From Desulfovibrionaceae bacterium (lineage in GTDB: Bacteria > Desulfobacterota > Desulfovibrionia > Desulfovibrionales > Desulfovibrionaceae), in assembly GCA_910575755.1 (NCBI GenBank), contig CAJTFO010000001.1, positions 310,001 through 374,000 on the forward strand: a stretch of 64,000 nt of DNA. Reading direction: 5' to 3'. Positions 45,638 through 53,834 of the stretch are shown piece after piece (positions within the stretch are counted from its first letter, which is position 1; each line of letters starts with the position of its first letter). The translations under genes and the position numbers were made by a program. The notes beneath the pieces were generated by a model that ran no database searches, was not told the DNA's origin, and saw nothing but the letters and a program-made list of their open reading frames with translations.

Positions 45638-46843
45638 ATGGCGGAAGCTCTGTATCTGGAAATGCCCTCGCGAAAAAAGTCCCCGCTGAGGGAGCTGGTT
45701 CGCCGGTTGTGGCTTGTGATTTCTCTTGCCGTGCTCTTTGTTCTGCTGCTTGCCGGCTGGTGGTGGCTGGACAGCGGACGCACGGCCAGCGTCTGGGCCA
45801 TGCTGGACGGCATGGTCTACGCGGTGTCGCCGGAATTTTCGGCCCGGCTGGAAGCGCTGCATGTGCGCGAGGGCGACATGGTCGTTGCGGGCCAGCCCGT
45901 GGGGCGTGTGGACACGGGCGGGTATGCCCGCCACCTGAGAGAGGCCGGACGGGAAGCGGCCTCCCTGCGTCCGCCGGACATGGCGGAAATAGACGGACGG
46001 CTCCGGCAGGCGCAGGAGGCGGAAAAGGAGCTGGTGGCGCGTCTGGCCCAGGCGCGGCATGAGGAAGAAGTCAAACGGCGCCAGCGTGAAGAGCGTGTCG
46101 CCGAGCATGTGCGGGCCCAGCTCAATCTGCGCTCTCTGGACAGCCAGGGCGGGGAACGCGCGGCGGGTAAAAGCCGCTACGCCACGGCACAGCGGGCCGA
46201 AACTGAAGCGCGCGCCCGCATGGAGAGCGCCAAGGCGGACTTTGAGCAGGTCAGCCGTGCGCGTGCGGCCATGGATCAGGAATTAGGGCGGATTCGTGAT
46301 GAAGTGCTGCGGGCCAGGCAACTGGCGTCACGCAACCGCTACGCCGCGCCGGGAAGATCCCGCGCGTCCGCGCCCTTGTCCGTCCAGGAGGATGGGGTTC
46401 TCTACGCGCCGGCAAGCGGTCGTGTGCTGCGGGGCAGCGCCAGGCCCGGCCAGGTGGTGCAGAGCGGCGAACCCGTGCTGTTGATTCTGCCCGAAGGCGC
46501 AGACGCGGCTCAGGCCTACTGGGTGCAGGCGTATTTTCCTCTGTCGGACGGCAAGGCCGTCAAGGCCGGGCAGGCCTGCGACATCCGGATCAAGTCCGAT
46601 GGCGCGCGCCTGAGCGGCACAGTGGCCGAAGTGCTTGCGCCCCAGCCTCTGCCGGACGGAGAGGCGCGGGCAGCGGTGCAGAGCATGACACAACAGGCCC
46701 AGGGGGACGACGCACGCGGTACGGCACGTTTCCTGCCTGCAAGGATCGCGCTTGACGGCCCGCCGCCCGTTGGCCTGACGCCGGGCGAAGCCGTGGACTG
46801 CGTGGTGAGAACCCGTACTATTCTGGGCTTCAGCGGTTTTTAG
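45638..46843 (+). CDS. HlyD-family membrane fusion/secretion protein
   Basis: A 401-residue protein anchored by one N-terminal helix (VISLAVLFVLLLAGWWWLD). A lipoyl/barrel half motif (FSARLEALHVREGDMVVAGQPVGRVD) is followed by a long coiled coil (residues 100-230, Arg/Ala/Glu rich) and the second half (VLYAPASGRVLRGSARPGQVVQSGEPVLLI) plus a beta-barrel domain. It links an inner-membrane transporter to an outer-membrane channel or acts on glycan synthesis. Neither the ABC/MFS partner nor TolC is adjacent. The ATG at 45638 has GAGG a few bases upstream. Confidence 0.85.
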   Translation: MAEALYLEMPSRKKSPLRELVRRLWLVISLAVLFVLLLAGWWWLDSGRTASVWAMLDGMVYAVSPEFSARLEALHVREGDMVVAGQPVGRVDTGGYARHLREAGREAASLRPPDMAEIDGRLRQAQEAEKELVARLAQARHEEEVKRRQREERVAEHVRAQLNLRSLDSQGGERAAGKSRYATAQRAETEARARMESAKADFEQVSRARAAMDQELGRIRDEVLRARQLASRNRYAAPGRSRASAPLSVQEDGVLYAPASGRVLRGSARPGQVVQSGEPVLLILPEGADAAQAYWVQAYFPLSDGKAVKAGQACDIRIKSDGARLSGTVAEVLAPQPLPDGEARAAVQSMTQQAQGDDARGTARFLPARIALDGPPPVGLTPGEAVDCVVRTRTILGFSGF

Positions 46844-46910
46844 TTTTACATTGAAGATGGTCGGCTGTCAGCGAGAGCTGGCAGCCGCCGGCAAACATTC
46901 CCGCGGGCAT

Positions 46911-46952
46911 GGCAATGAATGCTGACGTTGCACAACGTCAGCATTCATTGCC
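46911..46952. terminator. Long perfect hairpin between convergent genes
   Basis: A 19-bp perfect stem (GGCAATGAATGCTGACGTT and complement) with loop GCAC between the HlyD and YcaO genes. It has no T-run, so it is a stable barrier or transcript-end hairpin for both, not a standard intrinsic terminator. Confidence 0.6.
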
Positions 46953-47003
46953 TCCAGCGCATTTTACTTTGAGCCTGCGCTGGCGGCATGCGGACAAAGG
47001 CCG

Positions 47004-48740
47004 TCAGCCCTCCAGCTCCGCCAGGTGCTTGCGGGCAAACTCCAGAGAGGGGTCCAGCTCCAGAGCGGCGCGCAAATGCCTGGCCGCATCTTCCTTTTGG
47101 CCCAGGAACTTCTGGCAGAGTCCCAGATTGGCCAGATCCAGAACTGAGCCCTTGTCCACCCTGAGCACCGCCGAAAAGGCCTCGGCGGCTTCGGCGTAAC
47201 GACCGGTTTTGAAGCGGGCCACACCCAGCAGATTGCCGTATTCCTTCATTTCCGGGCAGAGTTCCACGGCGCGGGCCAGAGCTGGCAGGGCCTCCTGCCA
47301 ATGGTTCCGCAAGGTGTCCGCGTAACCGGCATAGAAGGCGGCCAGCGCGGCGGCGTCATCGTCGGGTTGCAAGGGGAGGGCAGCGTTGAAAAAATCGCGC
47401 GCGGCCTCCCACTGTTCCGCGCGCAGGGCCAGCATACCCCGGAAAAAGGGCAGAAAGTGCGCCTGCGGGTAACATTCTTCCAGTGTCTTCAGCCCGGCCA
47501 GGGCGTGCGCGGCGTCAGCCTCTTCGGCCAGTTTGCGGCCCACAAACAGGCCCAGGCTCTGGTTGCGGTCCCGTTCACGGAAGGACAGTCCCGGCACGAT
47601 GCAGTAGTGGGCCGGAATGCCCAGAGCGGGGTGGGTGGTCTCCACGGCATAGACTTCCAGCGGGGCCAGACCGCGCAGAGCGGCCAGCAATTCGTCGCGG
47701 ATGTCGGCGGCCTCCACGCTCGGCAGACGTTCCAGCGACGTCAGCGGGCCTTCAAGCAGCCAGGCGGCCTGCTCCAGACAGGTGAACTTGGGCAGCCCCG
47801 ATGCCTCATAACAGGCCTGGGTACAGAAATCTCCGGCCAGCTGGGCTACCTCGGTTACGGCGCGGATAGCCGCCTTGGCCGGGGAAGCCGCCGTGCCCGC
47901 CGTAAAGACGATTTCCGAACTCTGCGGAAACGTGGCAGGATCCCAGGCCAGCGCCGCCACTGTGGGCAGGGGCATGCCCAGGGAGAAATCCTTGAGGATC
48001 AGGCGCACGCCCTCACGCTCGAAGGCGGCCAGCAGTTCCCGCAACACCGGGTCGTTACAACTGTTTGGATCAATGGTCGGCGTTTGCGGGCGTTGACGAT
48101 CCGCTCGGCAGCAGACGTGCCGTTCCACCAGTTCGCTCAGCCCCTGCAACAGGGACTCTTCGTCACTGTTGCCCGCCGAAGTGCCGTTGAACTCACTGAG
48201 CAGCTTGAACCAGTCCAGAGGCAGCCAGACCGTGCGGCCGCTCAACAAATGCGTGGCCGGGTAAAACTGCCACGGAGTCAGATCCAGCACGCGCCGGGCC
48301 TGTTCAAGAGGAAGCCGGTCGTCCACGGAGCTCAGCATGGCTTCCAGGGGAAGTACGGCGTCTCCGAAGCGGGTTTCGGCCTCGCTCCAGGTAAGGCGCT
48401 GCATGTGCGGACGCTTCTGCCAGAAGCTGAAAAAGGCAAAGCGTTCCATGAGTTCCATCAGGGCCGAGGCCTGGGCCTGCTCCGCCGAGGAGCCTTTGCC
48501 CATCTGCTTGCGAGTGGGCATGATGGCGCGGGCGTCAGCGCCGCAGACGCTGAGATAGACCGGGATGCCCAGGCGGCCTGCGTCCACCCGGCGGGTTTCC
48601 GCCAGGATGTCCAGATTCGCGGCGGCCAGACAGTTGCGTACTCGGGCTATGGTCTGTGCCGGGCTGACGGCCTTGTCCAGATCTTTGACATATCCCTTGG
48701 GGCAGGGACACAGACGGATAATCGGCAGGGATGCGCTCAT
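47004..48740 (-). CDS. YcaO-domain protein with C-terminal TPR repeats
   Basis: A 578-residue protein. Residues 1-390 contain the YcaO ATP-grasp-like core: SAEQAQASALMELMERFAFF and NSDEESLLQGLSELVERHV supply the conserved Glu residues for ATP/Mg binding, then FTAGTAASPAKAAIRAVTEVAQ. YcaO enzymes activate peptide backbone amides (azoline, thioamide or amidine formation). The C-terminal region (residues 440-578) is TPR repeats (GYADTLRNHWQEALPALARA, LLGVARFKTGRYAEAAEA, NLGLCQKFLGQKEDAARH) instead of the proline-rich tail of RiPP cyclodehydratases. Its start overlaps the methyltransferase stop (ATGA). No precursor peptide or TfuA gene is seen. Substrate unknown. Confidence 0.85.
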   Translation of the reverse strand: MSASLPIIRLCPCPKGYVKDLDKAVSPAQTIARVRNCLAAANLDILAETRRVDAGRLGIPVYLSVCGADARAIMPTRKQMGKGSSAEQAQASALMELMERFAFFSFWQKRPHMQRLTWSEAETRFGDAVLPLEAMLSSVDDRLPLEQARRVLDLTPWQFYPATHLLSGRTVWLPLDWFKLLSEFNGTSAGNSDEESLLQGLSELVERHVCCRADRQRPQTPTIDPNSCNDPVLRELLAAFEREGVRLILKDFSLGMPLPTVAALAWDPATFPQSSEIVFTAGTAASPAKAAIRAVTEVAQLAGDFCTQACYEASGLPKFTCLEQAAWLLEGPLTSLERLPSVEAADIRDELLAALRGLAPLEVYAVETTHPALGIPAHYCIVPGLSFRERDRNQSLGLFVGRKLAEEADAAHALAGLKTLEECYPQAHFLPFFRGMLALRAEQWEAARDFFNAALPLQPDDDAAALAAFYAGYADTLRNHWQEALPALARAVELCPEMKEYGNLLGVARFKTGRYAEAAEAFSAVLRVDKGSVLDLANLGLCQKFLGQKEDAARHLRAALELDPSLEFARKHLAELEG

Positions 48741-49456
48741 GCCCGCTCCAGAATCAGAATGCTGTAGACGCGTCGTTGCTCCGCGCCGTCCTCGTCCCGA
48801 CTTTTGACGCCGATGCGGCCTTCCGTGATCTTGAATGATCGGGCCGCCAGTTTGGCGAAATGGGGCTTGGCCCGGGCCAGATCCGTGCAGAACAGGGCTT
48901 TGCCGCCGGGGGCCAGATGCCGGCCCACGAATTTGAGCAAAGGCCGGTGCAGATCGTCAAGATAGAGGATCTCAGAGGCCGCAATAAGGTCGAAGCCTTC
49001 GCTGAAGCGCGGGTCGCGGCCCGGCGTGGTCACGTCCACACGGCGCACTTCCACCCGGTCCTGAAGGCGGTTGCGCAACACATTGGCCCTGGCGAAGCGC
49101 AGGGCGTCCTCCACAATGTCGCTGAGGACAATGCGCGCAAAGCCGTAGCGCGCGGCCACCATGCTGAGGATGCCGCAACCCGCGCCCAGTTCCAGCAGGC
49201 TTTTGCCCTCGGGCTCGTACTTGCGCAGCAGACGGCCCAGCACAAAGGATCCCGGCCAGATTTTGGCCCAGAGCGGCAGGTCCTTGAGAGGATCGCGGAT
49301 GGCCCTGCGTTGCAGCAGGCCGTCCAGATGGGATTGCATATTGCGGATGGTCAGCACTTCCAGAGCGCTTTCATCCACCTGCAATGGTTCAAATTCCACC
49401 TCAAAAGTGGCGCGGATGGCGGCGAGAAGGCTGTCAATATCTTCAGTCTGGGGCAT
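48737..49456 (-). CDS. Class I SAM methyltransferase linked to the YcaO gene
   Basis: A 239-residue methyltransferase. Motif I is LLELGAGCGILSMVAARYG, followed by RIVLSDIVEDALRFA and the post-motif DLIAASEILYLDDLHRPLL. WAKIWPGSFVLGRLL before motif I is the entry seen in the lysine-methyltransferase (METTL21/FAM86-like) group, which suggests a protein target. Start at 49456 (MPQTEDIDSLLAAI); the longer frame overlaps the region of the divergent prmA promoter. It overlaps the YcaO gene in an ATGA, so they form a two-gene operon, divergent from prmA by about 158 bp. Confidence 0.8.
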   Translation of the reverse strand: MPQTEDIDSLLAAIRATFEVEFEPLQVDESALEVLTIRNMQSHLDGLLQRRAIRDPLKDLPLWAKIWPGSFVLGRLLRKYEPEGKSLLELGAGCGILSMVAARYGFARIVLSDIVEDALRFARANVLRNRLQDRVEVRRVDVTTPGRDPRFSEGFDLIAASEILYLDDLHRPLLKFVGRHLAPGGKALFCTDLARAKPHFAKLAARSFKITEGRIGVKSRDEDGAEQRRVYSILILERA

Positions 49457-49614
49457 GTCTTTTCCTTGCGGCGGGTTGGTGCGCGGCGGACTCTGCCATA
49501 TGTACAGCGAGTTTGGCCACAAATCAATCTGGGCTTGTGTTTGGAAACGGCGGCGGCTACCATTCACAGATCAAACGGACGCGGCCTCGCCGCGCAAGAC
49601 AAAGGAATATATGG

Positions 49615-50463
49615 ATGCAGCAGATTTTCCGTCTGGATATTGTGGCCCGGGAAGAAGATGCCGACCGCGTGAGCGGCCTGCTTGCCGTGCGTGCGCCCTT
49701 CGGCTGGGAGGAAGAAAGCCTGCCCACGGGAGAGACGCGCTTTCGCGTGCACTGTGAAAAGGAAGATTTTCTCCTCGCCCTGCGGGACGGCATACTGCTG
49801 ACCACGCCTGAGGCATATTTCACTTTTGAGGCGCTGGAAGAGCAGGACTGGCTCGCGGCCTGGCGACAATTTTTCACGCCGGTGCTTTGCGGTTCGCGCT
49901 TTGTGGTGCTGCCGCCCTGGCTGGCCCACAGCCCGGACTTTCCGGATCGCACGCCTGTTCTCATTGAGCCCAAGAGCGCTTTTGGCACTGGCCATCATGC
50001 CACCACGGCGCTGTGCCTGAGAGTTGTGAGCGATCTGCTGGACCAGGGACGCATAACGCCCGGCCAGAATTTTCTGGATCTGGGCACGGGTTCCGGCGTG
50101 CTGGGCATAGCCTGCTGCAAGAGCGGCCTCAGCGGTCTGGGTTTGGATATTGATCCTCTGGCTGTGGACAATGCGCTGGAGAACCGGGCGCTTAACCATG
50201 TGGATGGCTTCTCGGCGGCTCTGGGCGGCATTGAAGCCGCTGCCGGGCGTACTTTTGATCTGGTGCTGGCCAATATTCTGGCCCGTCCCCTGATAGAGCT
50301 GGCGCCGGCTGTGGCGGCGGCCCGCAAGCCCAGAGGCTGCCTGGTTCTTTCGGGTCTGCTGGAAATTCAGGCTGATGGCGTGGAAGCCGCGTATACAATG
50401 CAAGGCCTGCCCGCAGCCCGACGAATCACTGAAGGGGAATGGTGCGCTCTGCTTTGGGAGTAG
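49615..50463 (+). CDS. prmA: Ribosomal protein L11 methyltransferase
   Basis: A 282-residue methyltransferase that trimethylates ribosomal protein L11. An N-terminal recognition domain (MQQIFRLDIVAREEDADR to about 115) is followed by the catalytic domain with PKSAFGTGHHATTALCL, LDLGTGSGVLGIACCKSG, LGLDIDPLAVDNA and LANILARPLIELAP. The ATG at 49615 follows AAGGA; another frame with ATG at 49611 runs across it but does not encode a family. It faces the YcaO/methyltransferase operon. The tpx gene starts about 98 bp downstream. Confidence 0.93.
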   Translation: MQQIFRLDIVAREEDADRVSGLLAVRAPFGWEEESLPTGETRFRVHCEKEDFLLALRDGILLTTPEAYFTFEALEEQDWLAAWRQFFTPVLCGSRFVVLPPWLAHSPDFPDRTPVLIEPKSAFGTGHHATTALCLRVVSDLLDQGRITPGQNFLDLGTGSGVLGIACCKSGLSGLGLDIDPLAVDNALENRALNHVDGFSAALGGIEAAAGRTFDLVLANILARPLIELAPAVAAARKPRGCLVLSGLLEIQADGVEAAYTMQGLPAARRITEGEWCALLWE

Positions 50464-50482
50464 CGCAGTTTTTACATATCAC

Positions 50483-50505
50483 TTGTCAGGAATGATTATT
50501 GACAA
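50483..50505. promoter_or_regulatory. Inverted repeat and possible promoter before tpx
   Basis: TTGTCA, 11 bases, TGACAA forms an inverted repeat whose second arm overlaps a TTGACA (-35-like) element at 50499. This is a suitable place for a redox or oxygen-responsive regulator, but I do not recognise the motif, and a -10 box is unclear. Confidence 0.3.
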
Positions 50506-50561
50506 TTTGAAGCGTATGCGGCAAAACCTTTACATCAAAACAGTTATCAAGGAGTTTTCAT

Positions 50562-51065
50562 ATGAATACGGTTACATTTCAGGGCAATGGCCTGCATCTC
50601 GAAGGCGAACTGCCCGTTCAGGGAGGCAAGGCCCCTGATTTTGCCTTGGCGGCCAATGATTTGAGCCCGCGCAGCCTCAAGGATTACGCTGGTAAAGTGC
50701 TGGTGCTGGTCAGTGTGCCCTCGCTGGACACGCCCGTCTGTGATCTGGAAGTGCGCCGCTTCAATGCCGAAGCCGCCGCGCTGTCCGACAAGGTGCGCAT
50801 TGTGGCCGTGAGCTGCGATCTGCCTTTTGCCCAGGCCCGCTGGTGCGGCGCGGCCGGGGTCAAGGCAGTGGAAACCCTGTCCGATTACAAGGACACAAGC
50901 TTTGGCAGAAATTATGGTGTGCTGATTCAGGAACTTCGTCTGCTGGCCCGCGCCATTTTCGTGGTGGCCCCTGACGGCGTCCTGGCCTATAGCCAGCTTG
51001 TGCCTGAAGTGACCAGTGAACCGGACTATGACGCCGCGCTGGCGGCAGTGAAAAAACTGATTTAA
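50562..51065 (+). CDS. tpx: Thiol peroxidase
   Basis: A 167-residue Tpx-type peroxiredoxin. The peroxidatic Cys60 sits in SVPSLDTPVCD and the resolving Cys95 in QARWCG; C85 is the third Cys. It reduces hydroperoxides with thioredoxin. The ATG is preceded by AAGGAG (8 bases). The 98-bp upstream gap carries an inverted repeat. It is a single-gene unit ended by several hairpins and a terminator. Obligate anaerobes such as these use it for oxygen exposure. Confidence 0.94.
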   Translation: MNTVTFQGNGLHLEGELPVQGGKAPDFALAANDLSPRSLKDYAGKVLVLVSVPSLDTPVCDLEVRRFNAEAAALSDKVRIVAVSCDLPFAQARWCGAAGVKAVETLSDYKDTSFGRNYGVLIQELRLLARAIFVVAPDGVLAYSQLVPEVTSEPDYDAALAAVKKLI

Positions 51066-51155
51066 AAGACAGTGCATGAATTTTCAGGAAATGGCTTCCA
51101 AGGCAAATGAACCTTGATCTTGTACAAGGGCAAAGTTCAAAGACTGCCCGCAGGC

Positions 51156-51212
51156 CATTTTCAATATGAAAATGGCCCAACGTCAGACGGAAGTCTGGCG
51201 CGGCGCGAAAAG
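51156..51212 (+). other. Series of hairpins, structured intergenic motif (copy 2)
   Basis: Three stem-loops in a row after tpx: GGCCATTTTCA-ATA-TGAAAATGGCC at 51156, CAGAC-GGAA-GTCTG at 51184, and CGCGGCGC-GAAAA-GCGCCGCG. The second and third resemble the sequence at 29351 (19 of 22 positions around CGGAAGTC), including a following AGTTG. The region 51066-51406 has no protein gene. A small RNA or an mRNA 3' element ending at the terminator is possible. Confidence 0.45.
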
Positions 51213-51257
51213 CGCCGCGAGTTGTGGAAGCAGCCTGTGTTACAGTTTCTGGTTATG

Positions 51258-51297
51258 TGCCGGTTGTCTTGAGAGTAGAGGACAACCGGCATTTTTT
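51258..51297 (+). terminator. Rho-independent terminator downstream of tpx
   Basis: An 11-bp stem (TGCCGGTTGTC paired with GACAACCGGCA) around TTGAGAGTAGAG, followed by TTTTTT. It ends tpx and/or a small RNA, before the lipoprotein gene. Confidence 0.95.
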
Positions 51298-51406
51298 ATC
51301 TGTGGACGGGGTGCCGCGTTTGCAGGATGGCTTCCGTCCTGAAAAACAGAAAAGCGTTGTCCGGCGCTGACTTCCTTAAGGCAGCGCCGGCTTGGAGGAT
51401 TGCACC

Positions 51407-52153
51407 ATGACAATGAAGGGCATGTATCTTTGGGGTATAGCGGCTTTGATGCTGCTGACGGCTGGCTGCAATGCCGCGCAGCAACGCGGCATGCTCGGTT
51501 CCGCCTATGTTTCCACCGCCCGTCCGGCCATTACCGTGGAAGCCGGAAACATGCCCCTGCTCACGGCGGGGCGGGGAACGGCGAACCTGACCAGAAGCAG
51601 CATGATGGGCGGCCTGCCCATTGACGTATGGCTTGCGGTCTATGGCGCGGGCGCCAGTGGCCCCCTGGCTGTGGCGGCTCAGGCTGAAGTGCCCCAGGGC
51701 TGGCACTGGGACGGTATTATGCGCCGCCCGTTCAGCATGAATGAAGCAGTGGAGATTTTTGACGGCATGGGCTATCAGGCCTGTACCTATATTGTAGATG
51801 GCAGCCGCGATCCCTTTGGCGCGCTGGTGGCCGGCAAAACTCCGGAAGGGCGTCCCATGCGCTGGCTGGCGCGTGGTTTTGCGGCCCGCTACAACTTTAA
51901 TAGCGATAAGATCATTATGGAGTACCGTGAACCGCTTCCCGCAGGAATAGAATCTCTTTCAGCCCTGCCCCTGGGGGCCGCGGACATGCTCAAAGGTTTT
52001 GAACAGCGGGCGCGGGAGATATTCAGCGTGGGACCAGCGCCCGCCGACCGTTCCCCGTTGCGCCAGGGGTACGCGCAAGGGGTGCAGTGGCAGTACATGG
52101 ATGAGAGTTTTCTGGGTACCGTATCCCAATATGACTTTTTCAACGATAATTAA
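51407..52153 (+). CDS. Lipoprotein, possibly DUF4851-like
   Basis: A 248-residue protein with lipoprotein signal (MKGMYLWGIAALMLLTAGC; lipobox LTAGC). The mature domain has GPLAVAAQAEVPQGWHWDGI, AVEIFDGMGYQACTYIV and AARYNFNSDKIIMEYREPLP. I associate this pattern with an uncharacterised Desulfovibrio lipoprotein family (I recall DUF4851), which should be confirmed. GGAGG stands seven bases from the ATG at 51407; an upstream ATG is ignored. Single-gene unit. Function unknown. Confidence 0.75.
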   Translation: MTMKGMYLWGIAALMLLTAGCNAAQQRGMLGSAYVSTARPAITVEAGNMPLLTAGRGTANLTRSSMMGGLPIDVWLAVYGAGASGPLAVAAQAEVPQGWHWDGIMRRPFSMNEAVEIFDGMGYQACTYIVDGSRDPFGALVAGKTPEGRPMRWLARGFAARYNFNSDKIIMEYREPLPAGIESLSALPLGAADMLKGFEQRAREIFSVGPAPADRSPLRQGYAQGVQWQYMDESFLGTVSQYDFFNDN

Positions 52154-52352
52154 TGTCACTATGAATGGATGAAAAATGACTGCGCTACGCCCAATAGAGA
52201 ACAATACAATTGACGGGCCATGACGTAGTGTGTATGGTATGCCTCCCTGTAGCAGGGAGAGGCTGAAGCTGTTCTGAGGCGCGGTTTTTGTAACTCAAGA
52301 TACCGTGCGTCATGCTGGAAACAAAAGACATGCCACAAGCAAGAGGTGGGCA

Positions 52353-52754
52353 ATGGACGATTATTTAAAAGAAGCGCTGGAAATAACTCGCGCCCAGGCC
52401 GGTGTCCGGGTTATGACCGAAGAAGAAATCTCTGCCTTTATTCAGAAGGTGGCGGTGGGGATTCGTGCTGTGGCCGAAGGTGACGCGCCGGTGGAACTCG
52501 ACAGCGCTGAAATGGCTCTGGAAGCCCGCAAGTCGGTGAAGGAAAAATCCGTTACCTGTCTTGAGTGTGGAAAGAGCTTCAAGATCCTGACAAAGCGGCA
52601 TCTGGCCAGTCATGGTATGGATAGCGCCGAGTACAGGGAAAAATGGGGTTTCAAGAAAGATGCGCCGCTGGTCTGCAAGGCCCTGCAGCGTGAACGCCGC
52701 AAAAAAATGAAAGATATGAAGCTGTGGGAAAAGCGGCGTAAAGCGGGCAAATAG
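52353..52754 (+). CDS. MucR/Ros-type zinc-finger transcriptional regulator
   Basis: A 133-residue DNA-binding protein. The zinc-finger core CLECGKSFKILTKRHLASHG with H and Cys ligands and the following MDSAEYREKWGFKKDAPLV match the MucR/Ros family, typical of Alphaproteobacteria and also seen in Desulfovibrio. A basic C-terminus (QRERRKKMKDMKLWEKRRKA) aids DNA binding. An upstream start adding 16 residues is rejected; AGAGGTGG precedes the ATG at 52353. An intrinsic terminator follows. It sits between the lipoprotein and biotin genes; a control link to biotin is unproven. Confidence 0.9.
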   Translation: MDDYLKEALEITRAQAGVRVMTEEEISAFIQKVAVGIRAVAEGDAPVELDSAEMALEARKSVKEKSVTCLECGKSFKILTKRHLASHGMDSAEYREKWGFKKDAPLVCKALQRERRKKMKDMKLWEKRRKAGK

Positions 52755-52770
52755 GGCCGCTACGCCATGA

Positions 52771-52795
52771 AGCCCGCTGTACGGCGGGCTTTTTG
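52771..52795 (+). terminator. Terminator of the mucR-type gene
   Basis: Stem AGCCCGC/GCGGGCT with loop TGTACG, followed by TTTTTG directly after the gene. Clear intrinsic terminator. Confidence 0.92.
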
Positions 52796-52889
52796 CCTGC
52801 CGCAGCCTGCCGGCGCGCGGTCGAACCTGTTCGGTTTGAGCGCCCGGCCCTGCGGCGGCAGGCGGTTATACTGTTCAAAGGTAGATGGA

Positions 52890-53834
52890 ATGAATATGCC
52901 CCCGGCAACGCCCGCCCAGGCTCTGGCGCTTTTGTCCCTGCCCGACGCCCGACTTTTTGAACAGGCTGCGCGTTTGCGTGAGGCAGCTTTCGGTCGCGTG
53001 GTGGACCTTTGCGCCATCATTAACGCCCGCAGCGGCAACTGCGCCATGGACTGCCGCTTCTGCTCCCAGAGTCGCCATAATCATACGCCCATAGCCGTAT
53101 TTGAGCTGCTGCCTGATGCGACGCTGCGGGAGCGCATTCTGAAACTGGCCACTCTGCCGGTGAATCATATCGGCATTGTCACCAGCGGCGCGGCGCTCAA
53201 CGAGGAGGAACTGGCGCGTTTGCGCCGCGTACTGGCCGCATTGCCGGATGCTGTGCGACCCCGCGTCTGCGCTTCTCTGGGGCGGCTGACCTCGTCCCAG
53301 CTTGAGCAACTGGTCGGGGCCGGGCTTACCCGTTATCACCACAATCTGGAAACGGCACAAAGCTATTATCCACGTGTCTGCACCACCCAAACCTGGGCGC
53401 AGCGCCGTGATACGGTACTCCGGGCCCGGCGCGCCGGCCTGACGGCATGCAGCGGCGGTTTGTTCGGTCTGGGTGAAAGCTGGGAGGATCGCATCGCCTT
53501 TGCCTTCAGCCTCAAAGAGCTGGGCGTTCGTCATGTGCCCATGAATTTTCTGCATCCTCACCCGCAAACGCCGCTGGCCGGGCAAGAGATTCTCTCCGCT
53601 GGCGAAGCGTTGCGCATCATCGCCCTGTTTCGCCACATTCTGCCTGAGGCCACGCTGCGCATCTGCGGCGGTCGCCCCACAGTCCTGGGGGCCCGGCAGC
53701 ATGAAATTTTCGTCGCCGGGGCCAACGCCCTGATGACCGGCGATTATCTCACCACGCACGGACAGGGCATTGAAGAAGACCTTGCCATGATTGGAGCGCA
53801 GGGGCTGGAGGCGGGCATTCATGCGCGGCCCTGA
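52890..53834 (+). CDS. bioB: Biotin synthase
   Basis: A 314-residue radical SAM enzyme inserting sulfur into dethiobiotin. The [4Fe-4S] motif is C51-AMD-C55-RF-C58, with LCAIINARSGN before it. GLFGLGESWEDRIAF and HVPMNFLHPHPQTPLAGQ are conserved biotin synthase segments, and the [2Fe-2S] cysteines (CASLG, CTTQ) follow. The start at 52890 (MNMPPATP) is chosen; a longer frame overlaps the terminator. It overlaps the bioDA fusion gene by 14 bases (53821-53834). Upstream TATACT at 52866 may be a -10 box. Confidence 0.93.
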   Translation: MNMPPATPAQALALLSLPDARLFEQAARLREAAFGRVVDLCAIINARSGNCAMDCRFCSQSRHNHTPIAVFELLPDATLRERILKLATLPVNHIGIVTSGAALNEEELARLRRVLAALPDAVRPRVCASLGRLTSSQLEQLVGAGLTRYHHNLETAQSYYPRVCTTQTWAQRRDTVLRARRAGLTACSGGLFGLGESWEDRIAFAFSLKELGVRHVPMNFLHPHPQTPLAGQEILSAGEALRIIALFRHILPEATLRICGGRPTVLGARQHEIFVAGANALMTGDYLTTHGQGIEEDLAMIGAQGLEAGIHARP

